Made by a program: the position numbers and the translations under genes. From the NCBI RefSeq assembly GCF_003945595.2, contig NW_024104439.1, positions 332,501 through 396,500 of the forward strand: DNA of 64,000 nt, written 5' to 3'. This document shows, piece by piece, positions 1 to 15,100 of this stretch (position 1 is its first letter; each line of letters begins with the position of its first letter). The notes beneath the pieces are model-generated. The model did no database searches and was not told the origin of the DNA. It was given only the letters and a program-made list of their open reading frames with translations. The stretch is from Pipra filicauda. Its lineage: Eukaryota; Chordata; Aves; Passeriformes; Pipridae.

Positions 1-61
1 TTTAGCTTTATTATGTTTTTTTTTAAACATAGCTTTTCTCAATTAAGTAAATGCACCTTAC

Positions 62-130
62 CGACTCCTTGACCCACTCAGTGTATTGCTCAAAGTAGCC
101 AACTATGGTATCCATGTACTTTTTTGTCTC
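62..130 (-). CDS. PROM1: PROM1 coding exon 21 (69 nt), last in window
   Basis: Encodes residues 740-762, starting [20 protein letters not shown], matching human [20 protein letters not shown] just before the stretch leading to TM5. The acceptor is TGGTCCTAG|GAGACA and the donor GAGTCG|GTAAGG. The remaining exons (TM5, cytosolic tail, 3' UTR) would lie below position 1. Confidence 0.94.
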
Positions 131-3100
131 CTAGGACCAGATAAAAGAGAACAAAAGCAAGTTAACCTCTACCTCCATGACATCAAATTAATGTACTTTG
201 ATCAAATAAAGCTTACCTGGACAATAACTTGAGAAGCGTTGTTATTTATGAGAAACTGGGCAGCATTAACAGCACTAATGACATTTTTCACCTTAACCTG
301 GAGAGGAAGAGATGGTGTTTAATATAAATAAATCCCTTTCAGGCTGTTGCAATGGTTCTGGAGCCATTGTCAGGACCTGTTCTCTTAATGAACCAGTGTC
401 ACTGTCTTGTCAAAATCTGACAAAACATGCAATTCTAGACAGAACATGAGCCTGCCTAAGGATTCATGATCATCTGACAAAATTCTCTCACTACTAAAAA
501 AGGTTTGTATCAGTGGTTAAGACTAGTATCTTTTCCTGGAAACTACACAACTAATTTATATACTAGGATCTGTTTTATCTTCCACTCTCTTTCTTTTCTT
601 TAAGTGTAGAAATAGTTACATCAATGCCTGTATATGCACTACAGACACACACGGTGCACAGGAAGAAAACATTGGGCCATATACTATCACAAAAACTTTT
701 GATGACTAGGGTAGGATTCTATACAGCCAGAATATGCCAGTATTCAATAACCTAAAGGATTGAGATGCTTTTTCAATATATATACAACCCCATAAAGTCT
801 TTCAAAGAACACACACAAAGAACAGTGCACATAGAGCCTGAAAATGTAGAGATGTCAAACATGATCCCTTTCTCATCAACACTTTATTTTACGGTTTCTT
901 ACCTCCCCACCCAGACTCAAATCACAGACTCTAAAAGACATCTAACTGGTCTGCTGCTGTGGATGGGTGAAAAATGCAATGGGAAGCACTGAGGTAGGTA
1001 TGACCCACAAAGCTGTTGTAACTATGACCATGTTAATGTGCCTAGATTCTTGCTACCAGAGCCAAGGCAGGCTGGTGGCAACAGAAAGCTTTGCTCCCAG
1101 AAAAGTAACTGTCCTGTTGGCCTCACTCTCTGGCAGAGCATGGAGCCAGTTGGTCTCACTGTGATGCAGGCAGCAGTTGCTACCTAGAGAGGAAACCTGG
1201 GCTGCCCTGGGGAAGCCTCTATACAGATCCAGGTTCCCACAGTGAGGATGCTGCTGCAGGAGCAGGGAGTTAACAGGTACCATCTAATGAAAGAGAGCCC
1301 AGTGGGAGCTGAACATGGAACAAGAGGTGGTTAAGGATGTGAATCACAAAGCTCTCTCTTGTCAGTTGTACTCTTGCATTTTGTTTCTTGGTCGTTCCCC
1401 CCAAGTTTTGCAGTCAAGGATTCTAGAAAAACAATAAACCTACATTTTGAGGAAAATGAATAAGCACACTATACAGAACTGTACTGAAGCCTATTTTATC
1501 ATGTGACAACTCAGTTTACAATTCATTCTCCAAAAAACACCTCAACCATTCATTTTTTTTCCCCTTTTTGCGCAGAGGAGATATCTAACTCCTTGTTACT
1601 ACCTCAATACATTACAATCTCTCGCAGTAACAGAACAGCTGTAAATAGAAGAAAACTGCACTGAAAATATATGCCCTGCATATGTGGCGAAAGGATTTAA
1701 AACACAAAAATGTTCCTGCTGCCAGAAAGAGAAGCTTACCATAAGTTCAGATGATGTTTTCTTCAGTAACCTAACGCTCTGGTTTAAAGTGCTCTATTGG
1801 AAAAGAGGGGAGAAAAGAAGCTTCAAGTCATTACTACAGGTATGAGCACACCTGGTTTAATATTATATTAATACTTTGATCTTCTATAGATTATTTTGTT
1901 ATTAATACTAAGTATCACACTATGTGTAACAGTAACAACTGCATTAAAATGAATACATTGTGGGTTTAATCAGTATTTTGCCAACAGCACTGACTTAACT
2001 AGAGTTAGATCCAACAAACTCAGTAAGATTTAGCTGGAGGGAGGACAGAACAGTTAAAATCAGAACCAAGTGTTCAGAGAATTCTATATTGTGCAGTTTC
2101 TGAAGGGAAAAAGCACTTACCCTAGCTTTAACATATTTCTTGACAGTCAGTTTTTGTAAAAGAAAAAAGAGATGAAAATAATTAGGAGTTAATTAGGAAA
2201 GAACAGCATAGAATCAGAGTGGACCAGAAGACCTAATGTTTTTCTACAGGTCGGCTTTGATAGGGGCAGAAATACTGTATCAGATGCCAGGATAAATTAA
2301 AGGTCTTCATGTTATGTAGAGGAAGAAGTAACATCAAGCAGGTAGGAGATTCACAGCTTGATACTATACAAATCCATGTTTGGCAAAATCAGGCAGAAGC
2401 AGCCCTTTGACATCTTTCAGAGCATCAATAAAAAAACCACTTTGGCTCTAAATGCTACTCTCGAGAGTTTCCAATTCTGTTAGGTGACTGCTAACTCCAA
2501 GAAATAAAGTGTGAAAGTGGTAACTGCCTTTATTACTGAAGACAAATGGCAAGCAAAAAAGAAAACGAGTGATTTCGGGTTAGAGCTTTGTAAAGTTCTC
2601 CCCTGCTTCCTCTTTTATTCATATATAACCACAAGTAGCTACAGAAAGAAATAGTGAAGAAAAAGGTCATGATTTTAAACAGTATTATAAAACAGTAGTA
2701 TTACAAGTAGGAAAACTATTTATTAAACACATACTTTAGTCAGATTACTCTTCACTGACACAATCTGTGCTAATGCAAGTCCAGCCCTCTAACCTTTATT
2801 TAAGAGATTTAGAGATTCATATTTTCTACAAATGTTTCAATATTACTTTCATGTTTTTACCATAGCTTGCTCTAGTGGAACAACTTGCTGGTTATGAATC
2901 ATCCGAATGCTGTTTGCGTGTCCTTTTAAGGCATTTTCCAGTGCTCCTTTTGGCTGCAAAAAATGCAATTATGCAGTATTGTTCAGTAATCTCAAAGCTT
3001 CCCAACAAAGCAAAAACCAAAGAAAGTTGCACATTATACCCATCCACTCCAGAACAGCTCATGCTAAAAATGGGATATGGCAAACTGAATTCCTCAACAC

Positions 3101-6100
3101 AAGGAGGGGAAAATAATCACTGTATTAATAATTCAAGCCTCAACAACCAAACCAGATATATCACCTTGCTTTTCTGGCTACAACATTATCAGCACAGATT
3201 TAACTGAAGGGAATTTTCACATGGTGCACTAAGTAATTTTAAATACAGAAGAGTGAGCACACCTCCCTAGCAGTTGCCACAAGCCAGACCTCACTGCAAG
3301 AACCCCGCAGCACTGCGCCCCAGCTGGGACGAGCATCTCTCAGTCATGGGTACTTGCTTCTGTTTTGGCAATGTGGACATCACCCTGAGGCATCCTCTGC
3401 TTTCTGAGAGGCACAGAAATATAGATATTTTCAGCCAGCAACTTGGAAAGATGCCTGTGAAGGGTATTTTCCATTTCTGTGGCTCCTGCCTTTCAGTCAG
3501 AAGATTTGAGTTCGTGCCCTGATTTTCAAGTCCAAATGCCTGTCTGGAGCTCACGCTCGTTGCAAAACCCTAAAAATTTCATTTTACTCCCAGAAATAAA
3601 TCTATTTTCCATTTCCTTTTGGTGGCAAAACCACTTGGCTCCTTGCATCTACACCGAATACACACTGTTAACTTTGGAAGTGTAATAATGGCAGACCTCA
3701 ATGCTCAGAGATGTGTTTCCTTCCTGGGAAATGTTCATGTAAGCATGAATTCCAGAAGTTTTTAGTTTATTTTTTAATTGATTACTCTAAGATCTATCAC
3801 TAATAACAAAGTGGGATTATAAAATATCCGTGGAAACCAGTATCATTTTTTAATAATCTAATGTCTGTAATACATTGTATTGCTGTGGTTTTGGGCTTTT
3901 TTTAGACATTTCATAGATTACATTAAATAGCATCACAAGGAAGAAATAAAAACATACACTGTTATAGTGAACACATTTACTACTGCATTTGTCTTTTATA
4001 TGAAGAAATTACTCTGTCTGATCTATTCTCAATTCTACTGCTTCCTTAAGATTCTACTACTATAAAAAATAATGAAAACAGCCTACCAGGACAATATATT
4101 TTCCTTTATGAAACTATGCAGAACATATCTCAGGGGCAACTCGATGTTAACATGTTTGAAGAACTCCAGCTTTCACTTGTAAAATAGCCCCAAATCAACA
4201 ACAAAACCACCTCACCTGTATAACCTTCCAAATGGCATAGTAAAAACTGGAAATTGAAGTAAAGTGTGGCCAAAGATACTGGTATGTGCCCAAGTTAGCA
4301 GGCAACCTACATGGGTAAGCAGGCAATGTGCAGCTCACCGATGGTGCTTGGAGAACTTGCTAACTACAATACAGGAAAACTCCAGGAGCAGCTGACCTTG
4401 ACACAAGTGCACATGAAGCAGAAAAAAGCCCCAACCAACAACAACAACAAAAAAACCACCAAAAAACCCACCAAAAAACCAAACCCAGCAACAGGTGTGC
4501 ACAAATTATGCAAAAAGCTGAAGTAAACAAAGCAGGGGCTTCCACTGGTGCCCTCCTTTCCCTGGAGGAAGGACGGATGGATATCTGATAAATTGCAAAC
4601 AACGTGGTCTCCCTCTGCTGTGTCCCTTAGTGATCCAACCAATTGTAGTATGTGTGCAGTGTAACTCTTCCTCCTACATTGCAAGCAGGAATCTGTCTGG
4701 GGCCGGTGTCCAAACCATGACTTTAATTTTGAAAAATGAGTACAAAACGACCTTGACATGCATACAAACGTATCAAGTGAATAGTCACTATCCATTAACA
4801 TGGATCTGTGCCACTTGCAGACTGATTCATTTGTGGGAAATGTTGTAGCAGTACCCTCTGACCATTCTCCATGTGTCTGCTTTCAAAAACCCCTTCAGAG
4901 AAGACAGGGTTTCTTTTGTGCATTCTCCCTCAACAATGCAGCCCCAGTTCTCACTAGAGCTCTTATGAGCTGCCACAGTATAAATATCATCACTAATTGC
5001 AAAGTCTTCCGCTCACTAACTGAAAGAAAATTAATTCAAACCATCTTTTCCATCATGATCTAACCCATTTTTCTTCTATCTCGGACCTGAAAATGTAGAG
5101 AGCATAACAGGAAATACTGGAATGGAGTATTCCCCTCAGTTCTTAAGCAAACAGTGCAATTTAAGAAAACAGACTTCCAAAGCAGAAACTGCACAACAGC
5201 ATACAAAAATCAATAATTAGCAACATCTAAAATATAACTCATAGGAAACACTGTTCTAGAAAGTTTTTCCTTACATGACAGTGCACAATGTATGTAAGTG
5301 TCTAAAGTACAAGAATTCTCCCACAGAAAGTCTACTTTGCCATGTATTTATACTTATATGATATAAAAATGATACATTTTATGTATTATTTTATTATTGA
5401 ATTAAACTTACCAGCTGGTCTGCTCTTGCTTCTAAGTCATTAGCAAAGGAGAGAAGATCAACCTTGGTAACACTTTTATTGATCTGAAACAAGATGTGAA
5501 TAGTGAGAAAAGGAGTGTGTTGTTATTGCATTTACACAGTTTGTACTTAACTATACTACCTACTCTGTTTACTCTTTATTTCTTTAAATATTTACTGACC
5601 TTAACTTCTGAAGTGCTTTTTTTCCCCAACTTCTATTATCCTTCAAAATATGGCCTTTCACACAAAAGCAGATTTTTCTGTTTTGCCCATAGTTAAAGAA
5701 ATATTTCATTTTATACTTTGTCCCAGTCATGTCTCTGGTTGACTACAGTCTCACCTCTGTCAAATATGCTGAAAAGTCTATCCCATCTATTCCTGAAGAG
5801 CTGAAATTCAGAAGATTCTCCTTCCCAATTTCATCCAGCAGAATGATTTTGCTGAGGTTTATCTGAATATGTTCAATTTTAAGTGCCACATCTTCTGTAT
5901 ACTGAGAAGGAAACAAAAGAAAAGCATAAAAGTAGTTTGCAACCAGTTCATATTCTGCTATAGCCCCTGCCCAAAGCATCTTGCTTTTGGTGATGACTCA
6001 TTTCCACAGAGAAGCATGCACTGACTTTTGCTTACATCAGTTTAATTTAATTAACTTTAATCCACCAGGTAATGTTGGTGGCAGTGTTCTTCCCTTCCCT

Positions 6101-9100
6101 GCAGTATCCACAGTACCCAGTCAGGCCAAGTTCTAACCTACCTATGCCTCTTTCATACCAATGAATTACTTGCTTTCTGTTCTGTTTTAAGCAGGCTTCC
6201 CTGAATAAATGCTAGTCCCTCCTAAGAGAGAGACTAACATCCCTCCAGGAAACGTTATCCTTAAGAACATTATTTGGGACAGGGACTCTGTCTGTTAACT
6301 GTGGGTTCAGTGCCTGGCAGTACAGAACATGTATCCCTGAGGGGTTGCTGTAATGAAGACAGGGACTACAGGCAACCCCAAAATTACTACAGTCATGTAA
6401 TGACAGTGCAGTCACGGATTATTAGAGCTTAACTGAAAAGATTATTTAATCCCAACCCCTTCCAACCATTCTTAAGACCACGGTATATCATATCCTAGAT
6501 CAACACAAATCTGACTGTAATCAGAAGAGAACGCACCAAGAAAGGCATTTACATAAAAAGAAGACTGTCATTAAAACACCATAAGCAGCCTTTGGAAGAC
6601 ACTAGACTTCAACCTTCCTTCTATGCAAGCTTCAAAGTTAAAACCAACATTATTATCAGCACCCATAAAAAAAGCACATGGACCACTAAGAGTGGTAAAA
6701 ATCATCTTATTTGTAACTAGACTTCTTTTTTCAGATTAGCTTGGACAGTTCTTGACTCCTTGAAGGATGTTTTGTATATAAAACCAAAAATCTCATAAAA
6801 CCAGGACACACTGTACAATGTTTTGAGAGCAAACATCCTTCAGAAACAATCACACACTCACTCATAGTTTCTTTACTTACCATACTAATATTTAGAAACT
6901 CATTGATATTGAACAGGTATTCCAGGTGAAGGGAAGTATAAATTCCTTTGTTTTCCTTGCAATCACTAAAAAAACACAAATACACAGATCAGCCTAAAAA
7001 CCACCTGGAGGACCAAGTATTAAAAGAATGATTAATGAATTTTTCTTATTCTAAGAAAATCAATCCTTTAGAAAAAAAATACTGGCTATATTTTTTGAAG
7101 CTAAGACTACAAGAAAAGTAATTAATAGTTGTCTCAAAGATGCAAAATATTTTATCAAAGAGTTTGACCAGTATCACCATACAATATTATGCTAAGACTA
7201 CCTCTAATAACTCATATATGGGAGAAAATTGCTTTTGCTAGTGATTCACTAGAAAATCAGAATGTCTTCTGGAACATGTGTGATTTTTGGATGTGCCTGG
7301 AAAACGAAGCATGGAAGATACCACCAAATCAGTATGTGTAAAATGAATGAACTAAAAGTGAATTAAATATGAAATGAATTAAATCTTAATCATAATTTTA
7401 ATACCTGTACACTTTTTCAAAAGTCAAGTTAACATTTGGGTTTTTAAAGAGGATGCCAGCAAGATAGTTTTTCCATTGCTGATTTAGTAAGTAAGGTGTA
7501 TCCAAAACCTAGAAGACAAAATTCAGTAACGTTACTATAATTCCAAGTTTCTTCATGTACTTGTTCATATGTGGTCTTTTGACACATACCCACACCTAAG
7601 CTTATCACCCACTAATGAAAATATAAGAATAACAGCAAATTCAAACTCTGGCGCAGAAAGTGAATATTAAAGCTTCCCATCACTGAGGAAAGCTGAATCA
7701 GAAAAATCTGTCTCCAAAGGAAGACAGGCATGCAGTACTTACACTGCAAAGCAAATTAAACCAAGAAAGGATGAATATCTCTATTTGGTGTGTAAGGAGA
7801 AAGTAAAGCCAGATCCAAACTCACTTAAAGTGTCCTATAAAAAATAATATGCCATACAGAGCTAACAAGACCATTGGGACTCACTGGGATCCTAATAATT
7901 TTTAATAACATGAATAACTTCACCTTGAATAAATTTTTATCTTCAAAGGGCTCACAGACCAGTTTTTCTACATTTCCACCTGTGACAAACGTGAGCACCA
8001 CTACAGTCATCAGCACCCAGGAGAAAAGAAAACTGAATCCAACTCCTCTGAAAAAGAAATAAGTTGAATAAGTTTTTGCTTTTTAAGAACATTTTATACA
8101 CACACACACAGAGACACACACTTGGGGTAACAGTGAGGCCAACAGTTAGGAGTTATAACAGAGATAGAAAAACTGATAGACAGTTGAAATACTTCTGTTT
8201 TCCAAATATGTTCTTGTCCTCTGAAACAAATGTTTCAGCACTGTAAAGTCTTCAGCTAAAGTGCATCTAAAATGCTCACATTTGCATTGGGTGTGCAAAC
8301 TGTTTTAAGAATTACATTTAAGAGCCACAAAACCATACAATTTTCTTTTTTAAATTCAACTCTTTAGCCTTGTGCTCCCAAAAATGTTTTAGGAAGGTTT
8401 CAGGTGCAATCTTCTCCTGCAGCCAGCAGAAACAACATTAATCCACTACTAGGCACTTTTCATCCCCAAACCTTCTGAAATGCTCTGAGAAAATCAAGTG
8501 TCTCTGGTCTCCTCGCATGGCTTTTTAATTTTGAGCAAATGCTCAAGTGCACTAAAAAGCTATGACTTTCTCCTTTTATTTTCAATTATCTGTTCCCAGT
8601 TTTTCCAGTTCCCAAAGCGGCTTACACAGAAATTCATTAGCTAAAACACTCGCCTTAGAACAGTAGATTCAGAAGTTTTATCCTTCAGCTATGATCCTCA
8701 ATGAAAGAGCAACCCAAAATCCCCAAGTCCCTCGAGTATGTGAGATCAATATTTATTTCTACTTTTCCTCAGCAGATATAGATAGGTAACAAACCAGATT
8801 GTTTTTTAGGTCCTCCAAAATCAACCAAAGCAACTTTCTACAGGTACACTTAGTTCATTTTTCCCATATGAGTGAAACTTACGCCATAAGAAAGTTTCCT
8901 CCAGTGTTGGAGATACAGCCTCTGGTTGTTGGAGAAGCATGTTTATCATAACCACAGGTGCCACATAGCAATCCAAGATAGTAAAAGACCAGAATGAGGA
9001 CCACCATGCAGCACAGAATGAGACACCCCAGCCACCTGAGGAATAAAAGACGAAGTTTTTTGTTATTTTCATGCAAAGAACACGCTGGAGACCTGCAGAG

Positions 9101-12100
9101 AACATCATGCAATACTATATTCCCAACTGGCCCACTCGTGGATCTGTCTGAGCAACAAATGCTAGCAACAAAAACAAGCATTCACTACACTAGTGTGTAT
9201 TTTGGACCAGAACATGGTTATTGCTGGACTACAGGCAGCTGCTGCTGAAGGACTGGGGAACAGGCACCACAGGAACAAGGTGTCCCCAACACCAGTTACT
9301 GCAGGTGGACTGTGCTGAAGCATCAAAGTGCTCCAAGTGGAGCAAACAATGACTCAGAAGAAGCAGATGTTCAAACAGTAATTTATTCAAGAAGCAATGA
9401 AGAAATTTATGAATGTGGACTGGCCATCACTCATTAAGTACACAGCTGCTCTTACTGCAAGGCTTACTAACTTTTTGGACACAGTGTTAGGCTTGTAATT
9501 GTAAATAACTATATTTTAGGCTGTAAAAACCTAGGCATTGTGTGGAATGCTTTCAGTGATTGGAACAGTTAACAGAACTTGATGAGGAGAAAGATCTTGG
9601 ATAGGAAATGAACTTTAATTTTTATTAAGTACATCACACAACAGGTCTATCTGTCTACATAGCTGGAGCACATCTATTTATTCATACATTATATATCACA
9701 TTCTAGCCTTTAATCCTCTCCCAATTTCCTCTGCACTTCTTTTTCTCTTCTGTTGTCACTTATATTTTTAAGTTCCCTTTTTTCCTCCCTGTACCTCTGT
9801 AGAGAAAATTCTGCAAAAGAAATACTGTAATGAACATGCACAGCTAATAAAAAGGAAGCCATTAATGCTGACAGGCATATTTGTAAGAGGATATTTATTA
9901 AGAACTGCAAATAAGGCACCTGTAATTAAGAAAGGAATGGATAGAAAATAATTTAAACAACTACAGGCTTGTTGGTCTCATTTGTACTTGAAGTATTATT
10001 AGGTTAGACAAAAACATGCATTTAAGTGTCAATTTAGATGAGATATATTCTCCAGTAGCAGAATAAAACAATATATTTATTTGGTTAAATGCTATGTGAG
10101 CTTCAAAGAAAATACTGATAAATTTGTCAAATTAAGGTTCACCACAAAAACTGTCAGATAAGGAATGGGCTAAAGGTAAGGTTCTAAAAAAGGTTCTAGA
10201 AGTTCAGTCTTCTGCTCACTTTTATTTAACACTGCATTAAAGCCATCAACACACAGTCTGTAGCAATGAAACTGATTAGGACACAAAGATAAAAGCAATT
10301 ATCAATTATAAAATCAACCGAAGAGTCAAACAAAATGTAGGGAGAATCTGATGAGCTTGACGACAGAAATGACTAAATCTGGACAAAGGTAGGAAATAAA
10401 AAGCTTTATGCTTCAAAATACAAGATTACTCAACTGTAAGAGCCACAAAGTCTCAAACAGAAAGAGTATGTTCCTCTCAATGTACAGTTAACCCAGGCAT
10501 TTGCAAGGACAAGTGCTACACCAGCAGGGACACACGCGGGTGAGCACAGATTTACAGGTGTGAGGCAGAATCCCTGCTACTCCCCTGTGGTAAAAAGGGT
10601 GCAATAACAAGGATTGGCTGCAAGGTCTCTGTGGTCCTATGCCCTCACAACTTACCCGCAACTCAGTGAAAACAAGCCCTAACTAAAAAGTCACCCTGGC
10701 ATTATAGAACAATTGATTTCCTTTAGGTGTTACATCTTTGACATCTACCTACCTCTATCCTTCCTGAAAAAGACATGAAGGCCTAGAGTAGAAACTACCT
10801 CCTGCTCTGTGGTGGAACAGCACACAGATGTTGATTAGCTGCATTTTTGCCCTTTACCAAAATGCCAGTAACAAACATAGCATGCCTTATAGCATCTTTG
10901 TTTCACTGTGTTCATCATTAATAGTTTACTTGCCTTTATAGACCACTAAACTATTAAAAGTATTAACAACAGGTAACACTTCACTCCTGCCTTATTTCAT
11001 GTACATACCTGTAGAAATCATACTGCTCCACTAGTGGAAAATAATCTTGAACATATGCCTCACTCTGTGTAAGATATACCATCAAATCGTCTAAAATCTT
11101 CTGAACAGGGAGTGCTTTTGTGAAGGTAGTAATATTTGAACCAATGGATTCCAGCACGCTTTTGATATCTAAAAGAATATACATATTGCACTGTTACAGA
11201 TCCATAGAGGAAATTCACATTCCATGTATGCATTATAAAATGCTATTAAGCCATTTGCCACATGTAACAAGCAAGCCATGAAGACAAGTGTGAGGAAGAG
11301 ACAAGCAGGCAACAAAAACATCAAGCTTTGAAGTAACACAATGGCATTTTAAAACGCACACTTTGTTTTTAGCATTCAGCTTAATGATGAAAGATGTAGA
11401 AGTTGAGCCAGAGTTGTTCCTCTTGTCTTTCGTTATAATGAATGTGTCACCTTTTTATCTAGCCAGCTTAAATCTTCCTTTTCATGCAATATTGCAAATG
11501 GTAACACTGATCAAGACAATTAGCCACTAAGTTTATGAAGGAGAAGATCAAAATCTATTTAAACTCCATGCCTTGGGAATATAACACTGTGAAAGAAATT
11601 ATACTGCTTATATTGAGAATCTATACTAGTTCTTTTCAACCGTATTAAAGGAGATTACTTAAATAAATTCTTTCCAATTAATGAGCAACACTCTTGAGGT
11701 AACGATCAATTAATCCATTTTTCCCTCAGATAATGAACAAACATGCTACCCTATACTTACAGTTTAGATATACGCTATTTAGATTTACAGACACATGATT
11801 AATTCACTTATTACACACCCTGTCTATGTGTAAAATGCAGTTTCTCTACACTCTCCCCCTTCTTTCAACTTGAAACATACTTGGAACAGCAGGATGTATA
11901 ACTACAGGTTGCAATTTGGTAGCAGACAACACCTTCTATTCTCAAACAAGACCGTCTGTTTTGATGTTTACTCTTCAAATCAACCAGGTAACAAATCATT
12001 CTTTTTTTAGAAGTTTATAAATAAATGCATTTTTTTCTAGTAAACCCATTTATATGCTTTGTAACTCAAACTCAGTTTAGTGCAAACAAACTCAAAAAAT

Positions 12101-15100
12101 TTATAAATAGGTAAATTAAGATGGCTTGTCTGTGTTTACACATAGCAGCAGATACTGAAAATGAGTAAATCTGCTCTAGGTTTCCTAATGACAAGTATAA
12201 CATTGATTTTCTAAAACTGGCTCATTTTAGGCAAGTTCACACAGTACACTATGCTCGTATCTATAGTGTCCTTCATTTTGCCCAGGAGGGGAAGAAAAAG
12301 AACAGAAAAACTTACAAGGAACAGCTGCTTATATAATTCAGAACAGGTCCACAATGCAAGAACAAAAATTAAAACAGATTAGTATACATACACTATACTA
12401 CCATACAGGTATGGTCAAAGATTAAAAAGTGTAAAGCCCAAGTAATAAAACAATTAAGACAGCCATTTAAATTATCCTTAAAGGTATATTTTTACCTTCC
12501 CTTTGCCATCCACTACATTTTAATACAACTGCAGGCAGGTTCAGGTTTTTTAACATCACACTCCTAAATATGTCATAAACACATCAGTCAAGGAAAATTA
12601 GCCTTTCAACCAAATAAAGTGCCAGTGTGAAGCTGGGATCCCAAGATTTCTCGTGACTAAAAAGCCTAACAGATAAAACACCTCCATAATATACCATATG
12701 GCCTATTTTTAGATTTAATTTTGGGTCCTCATTAAGACACAGTTGCCTTCTATGTTTTTTTTCTAGCACCAGATTTAAAAAAAAAGAAGTTACTCTTTTA
12801 ATGATCTTTAGCCAAGAAAATATATTATCAATAAAAGAAAACAAAAACATTAATCAAAGTGAAAAGACAGTCCTCACCTGATAAAATGTTCCTGGTTTGA
12901 TTCACCACTAAGTCTGGAGTATCATTAAAAGCTGCATAGCCCTAAGAATAGAAGTTGGAAAGATCAGAGCATGTTTCCCGTTGTCATATTGGTTGCAATT
13001 TTTTTCCTTTTATTCAAGGATCAAAAGTATACACATACGAAAATATATGTGATAAAACTATGAAAAATACATTTTTATCACTACACATTAGAAAAGATGA
13101 AAGTAAAATAGGAACTCTAAGTATATTTCAGATTCAGTTTGCTCTTCAGAGTATTCCTTGAAAAAAAAAAAGCTAAATTTAAATATACATGAATCAGTTA
13201 CAATGACCTCAAACTTTGTTGCCTGTCAGACCAAGAATGCACATATGAAAATTCAGTAGGTGAAAGGAGTTACTGTGTACCAGCCAAACGCCTCCCCTTT
13301 CCAAGTCTATGCCTTCCAAACACGAAATGCATGTTACAAACAATGAAATCCAACTGCCTCTAAAGACGGGGTGATGCTTTCTTCAGTGACAAGGCAAAAG
13401 AAAGGGTCTAAGCCATGGGAACAAAGCTGAGCAGCTTATCTGGACAGAAAGGATATGCTTGAATCCTTACTCCCTGCAAGCCTGATCACTTCAAAAGCAT
13501 GCAGGGGTCTAAGGGCCGGCAGACATTTTGGTTCTGCCCTCTATTCCTAGAAAATGTTTTCAGATTCCTAGATTTTTCAACTGCCCAAACTAAGTAATTT
13601 TTTTTTTCTAGGTGAAAATCATTGTGTTTTGTGGAAAGTCTTGCAAAAATACTAATAGTAATTACACTTTGTCCATTACACCAGATTTAATGTCAAGTAT
13701 GTACATTAGGAATTTAGAAGAAGTATTTCAATACAATAAAACTAATCAGGAGAGCATAGGGGTTTTTTATTTCTTTAGCTTGAACCAAAAAATAGAACAT
13801 GCTATTGGATCCATGTTTCTGCCTTTTTGGTTTTTTAGGATTGTTCTTTCAACCTGACAATTCACAAACATTTTTGACCTGTAGTATCCTGGAGATACAA
13901 AGCATTACATTCTTGTTTTCAAGTATTATATCTTGGCCAAACAATGGAATAATGAGAGACATCCACCACAAAGCAGGATGAGGTGGGAACAAAAGAATTC
14001 TGCTTGAGAAACCAAGGGAAAACAAGTGATTCACAAGTATCCCAGATTATTAATTAAGAGTTTACAAGTCTGTCAAGAAACATACCTTTTGAACGAGACT
14101 AGAAAGGTCTATTTTAAGGACATCATTGACCTTTGCAAGCTGTGAGCTCACTCCTGGCAACTAGGAAGCAAAAAACATGCCTGAGTCACATGAAGTAGCA
14201 GTCTGGCTAATTTAGTAAATATTTCACAGTTAGGAGAGAGGGTAAAGAAACTAAAATGATTTGTAGCAGAATCTTTCTAACACACTCCTGAAACCTCTGC
14301 TGTACAAAAGCAAAGCTTAACCTCAGCATTTTTGGGAGGGCAGGTTATTTCACTGCCCAGAGCAGCACTTTTAACATAGCTGCTTGACACACATTTTATC
14401 CTCTTCTACACAGAAGATGAAAACAGTGACTGGAATTACCCAGAAACACAGAATAAGGGAAGGTCACTTATCTGACAAGTGACAGCACACACCAAGCCAC
14501 TAAAAGCTGCAGAAACACTACCGGGTTTGCTCAAGGCAATCACGCTCTAAGAGTCTGAAAAACATTATTATAAAATCTTACCCCACTAAAATTGGCATTG
14601 ACGTTCAGTTGACTTAATGAATTCCTGATGATATTGCACGTTGAGGCGGCCTGAGCCGCATTGCACGCGGAGTCATTGAGGGTGTTGCTGAGATGCGTTT
14701 TAACATCCGTCAAGTTTGCACGAAGCCTCTCTGTTCCCTCCTGTAGAACCTCTACAGAGACACTCACATTTTCCAGTGCTTCCTTCGTTTCTCTGATGGC
14801 TGCAAGGATGGGAAATTTTTAAAAAAACACTTTAGTTAGAAAGCAGACTATAGATACAGATATGAAAAGAAAGTGCACGTGCATAAATGCTACGATATTC
14901 TTAACAATACTGATCTAAATAATCCTGCCTCCCTCCCAAAAAAACCCTCTAGCACAGAATATGTACTTTTTGCACATAAAAATACATCACTCATGCTTTC
15001 TTACAAAGAAATGAATCCGCTCAGGCTATTTTCATTGAGATTCCATCCACTTCCCAGATTACTCTTTTATACCTTTTCCCTACCTCTCCTTACTCAGTGA

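Larger units (their letters stand above)
298..5411 (-). other. PROM1: PROM1 introns between exons 17 and 20
   Basis: Non-coding sequence around the small exons at 1740-1793 and 2861-2953. It holds the A/C-rich tract at 4425-4495 and otherwise unique AT-rich DNA. A stretch near 2207-2245 faintly recalls a diverged CR1 3' end. The relatively GC-rich region at about 3270-3560 has no domain I recognise in any frame. Confidence 0.8.
5902..8882 (-). other. PROM1: PROM1 introns between exons 12 and 16
   Basis: Four introns of 415-979 nt flank exons 13-15. Apart from the short CA repeat near 8100 I see only unique AT-rich sequence, with no transposon or RNA gene. Confidence 0.8.

Noticed and set aside
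2205..2245. Possible CR1 fragment
   Set aside because: Only the words CATAGAATCA and GGACCAGAAGACC recall CR1; the rest does not match, so it is too weak to list as an element.
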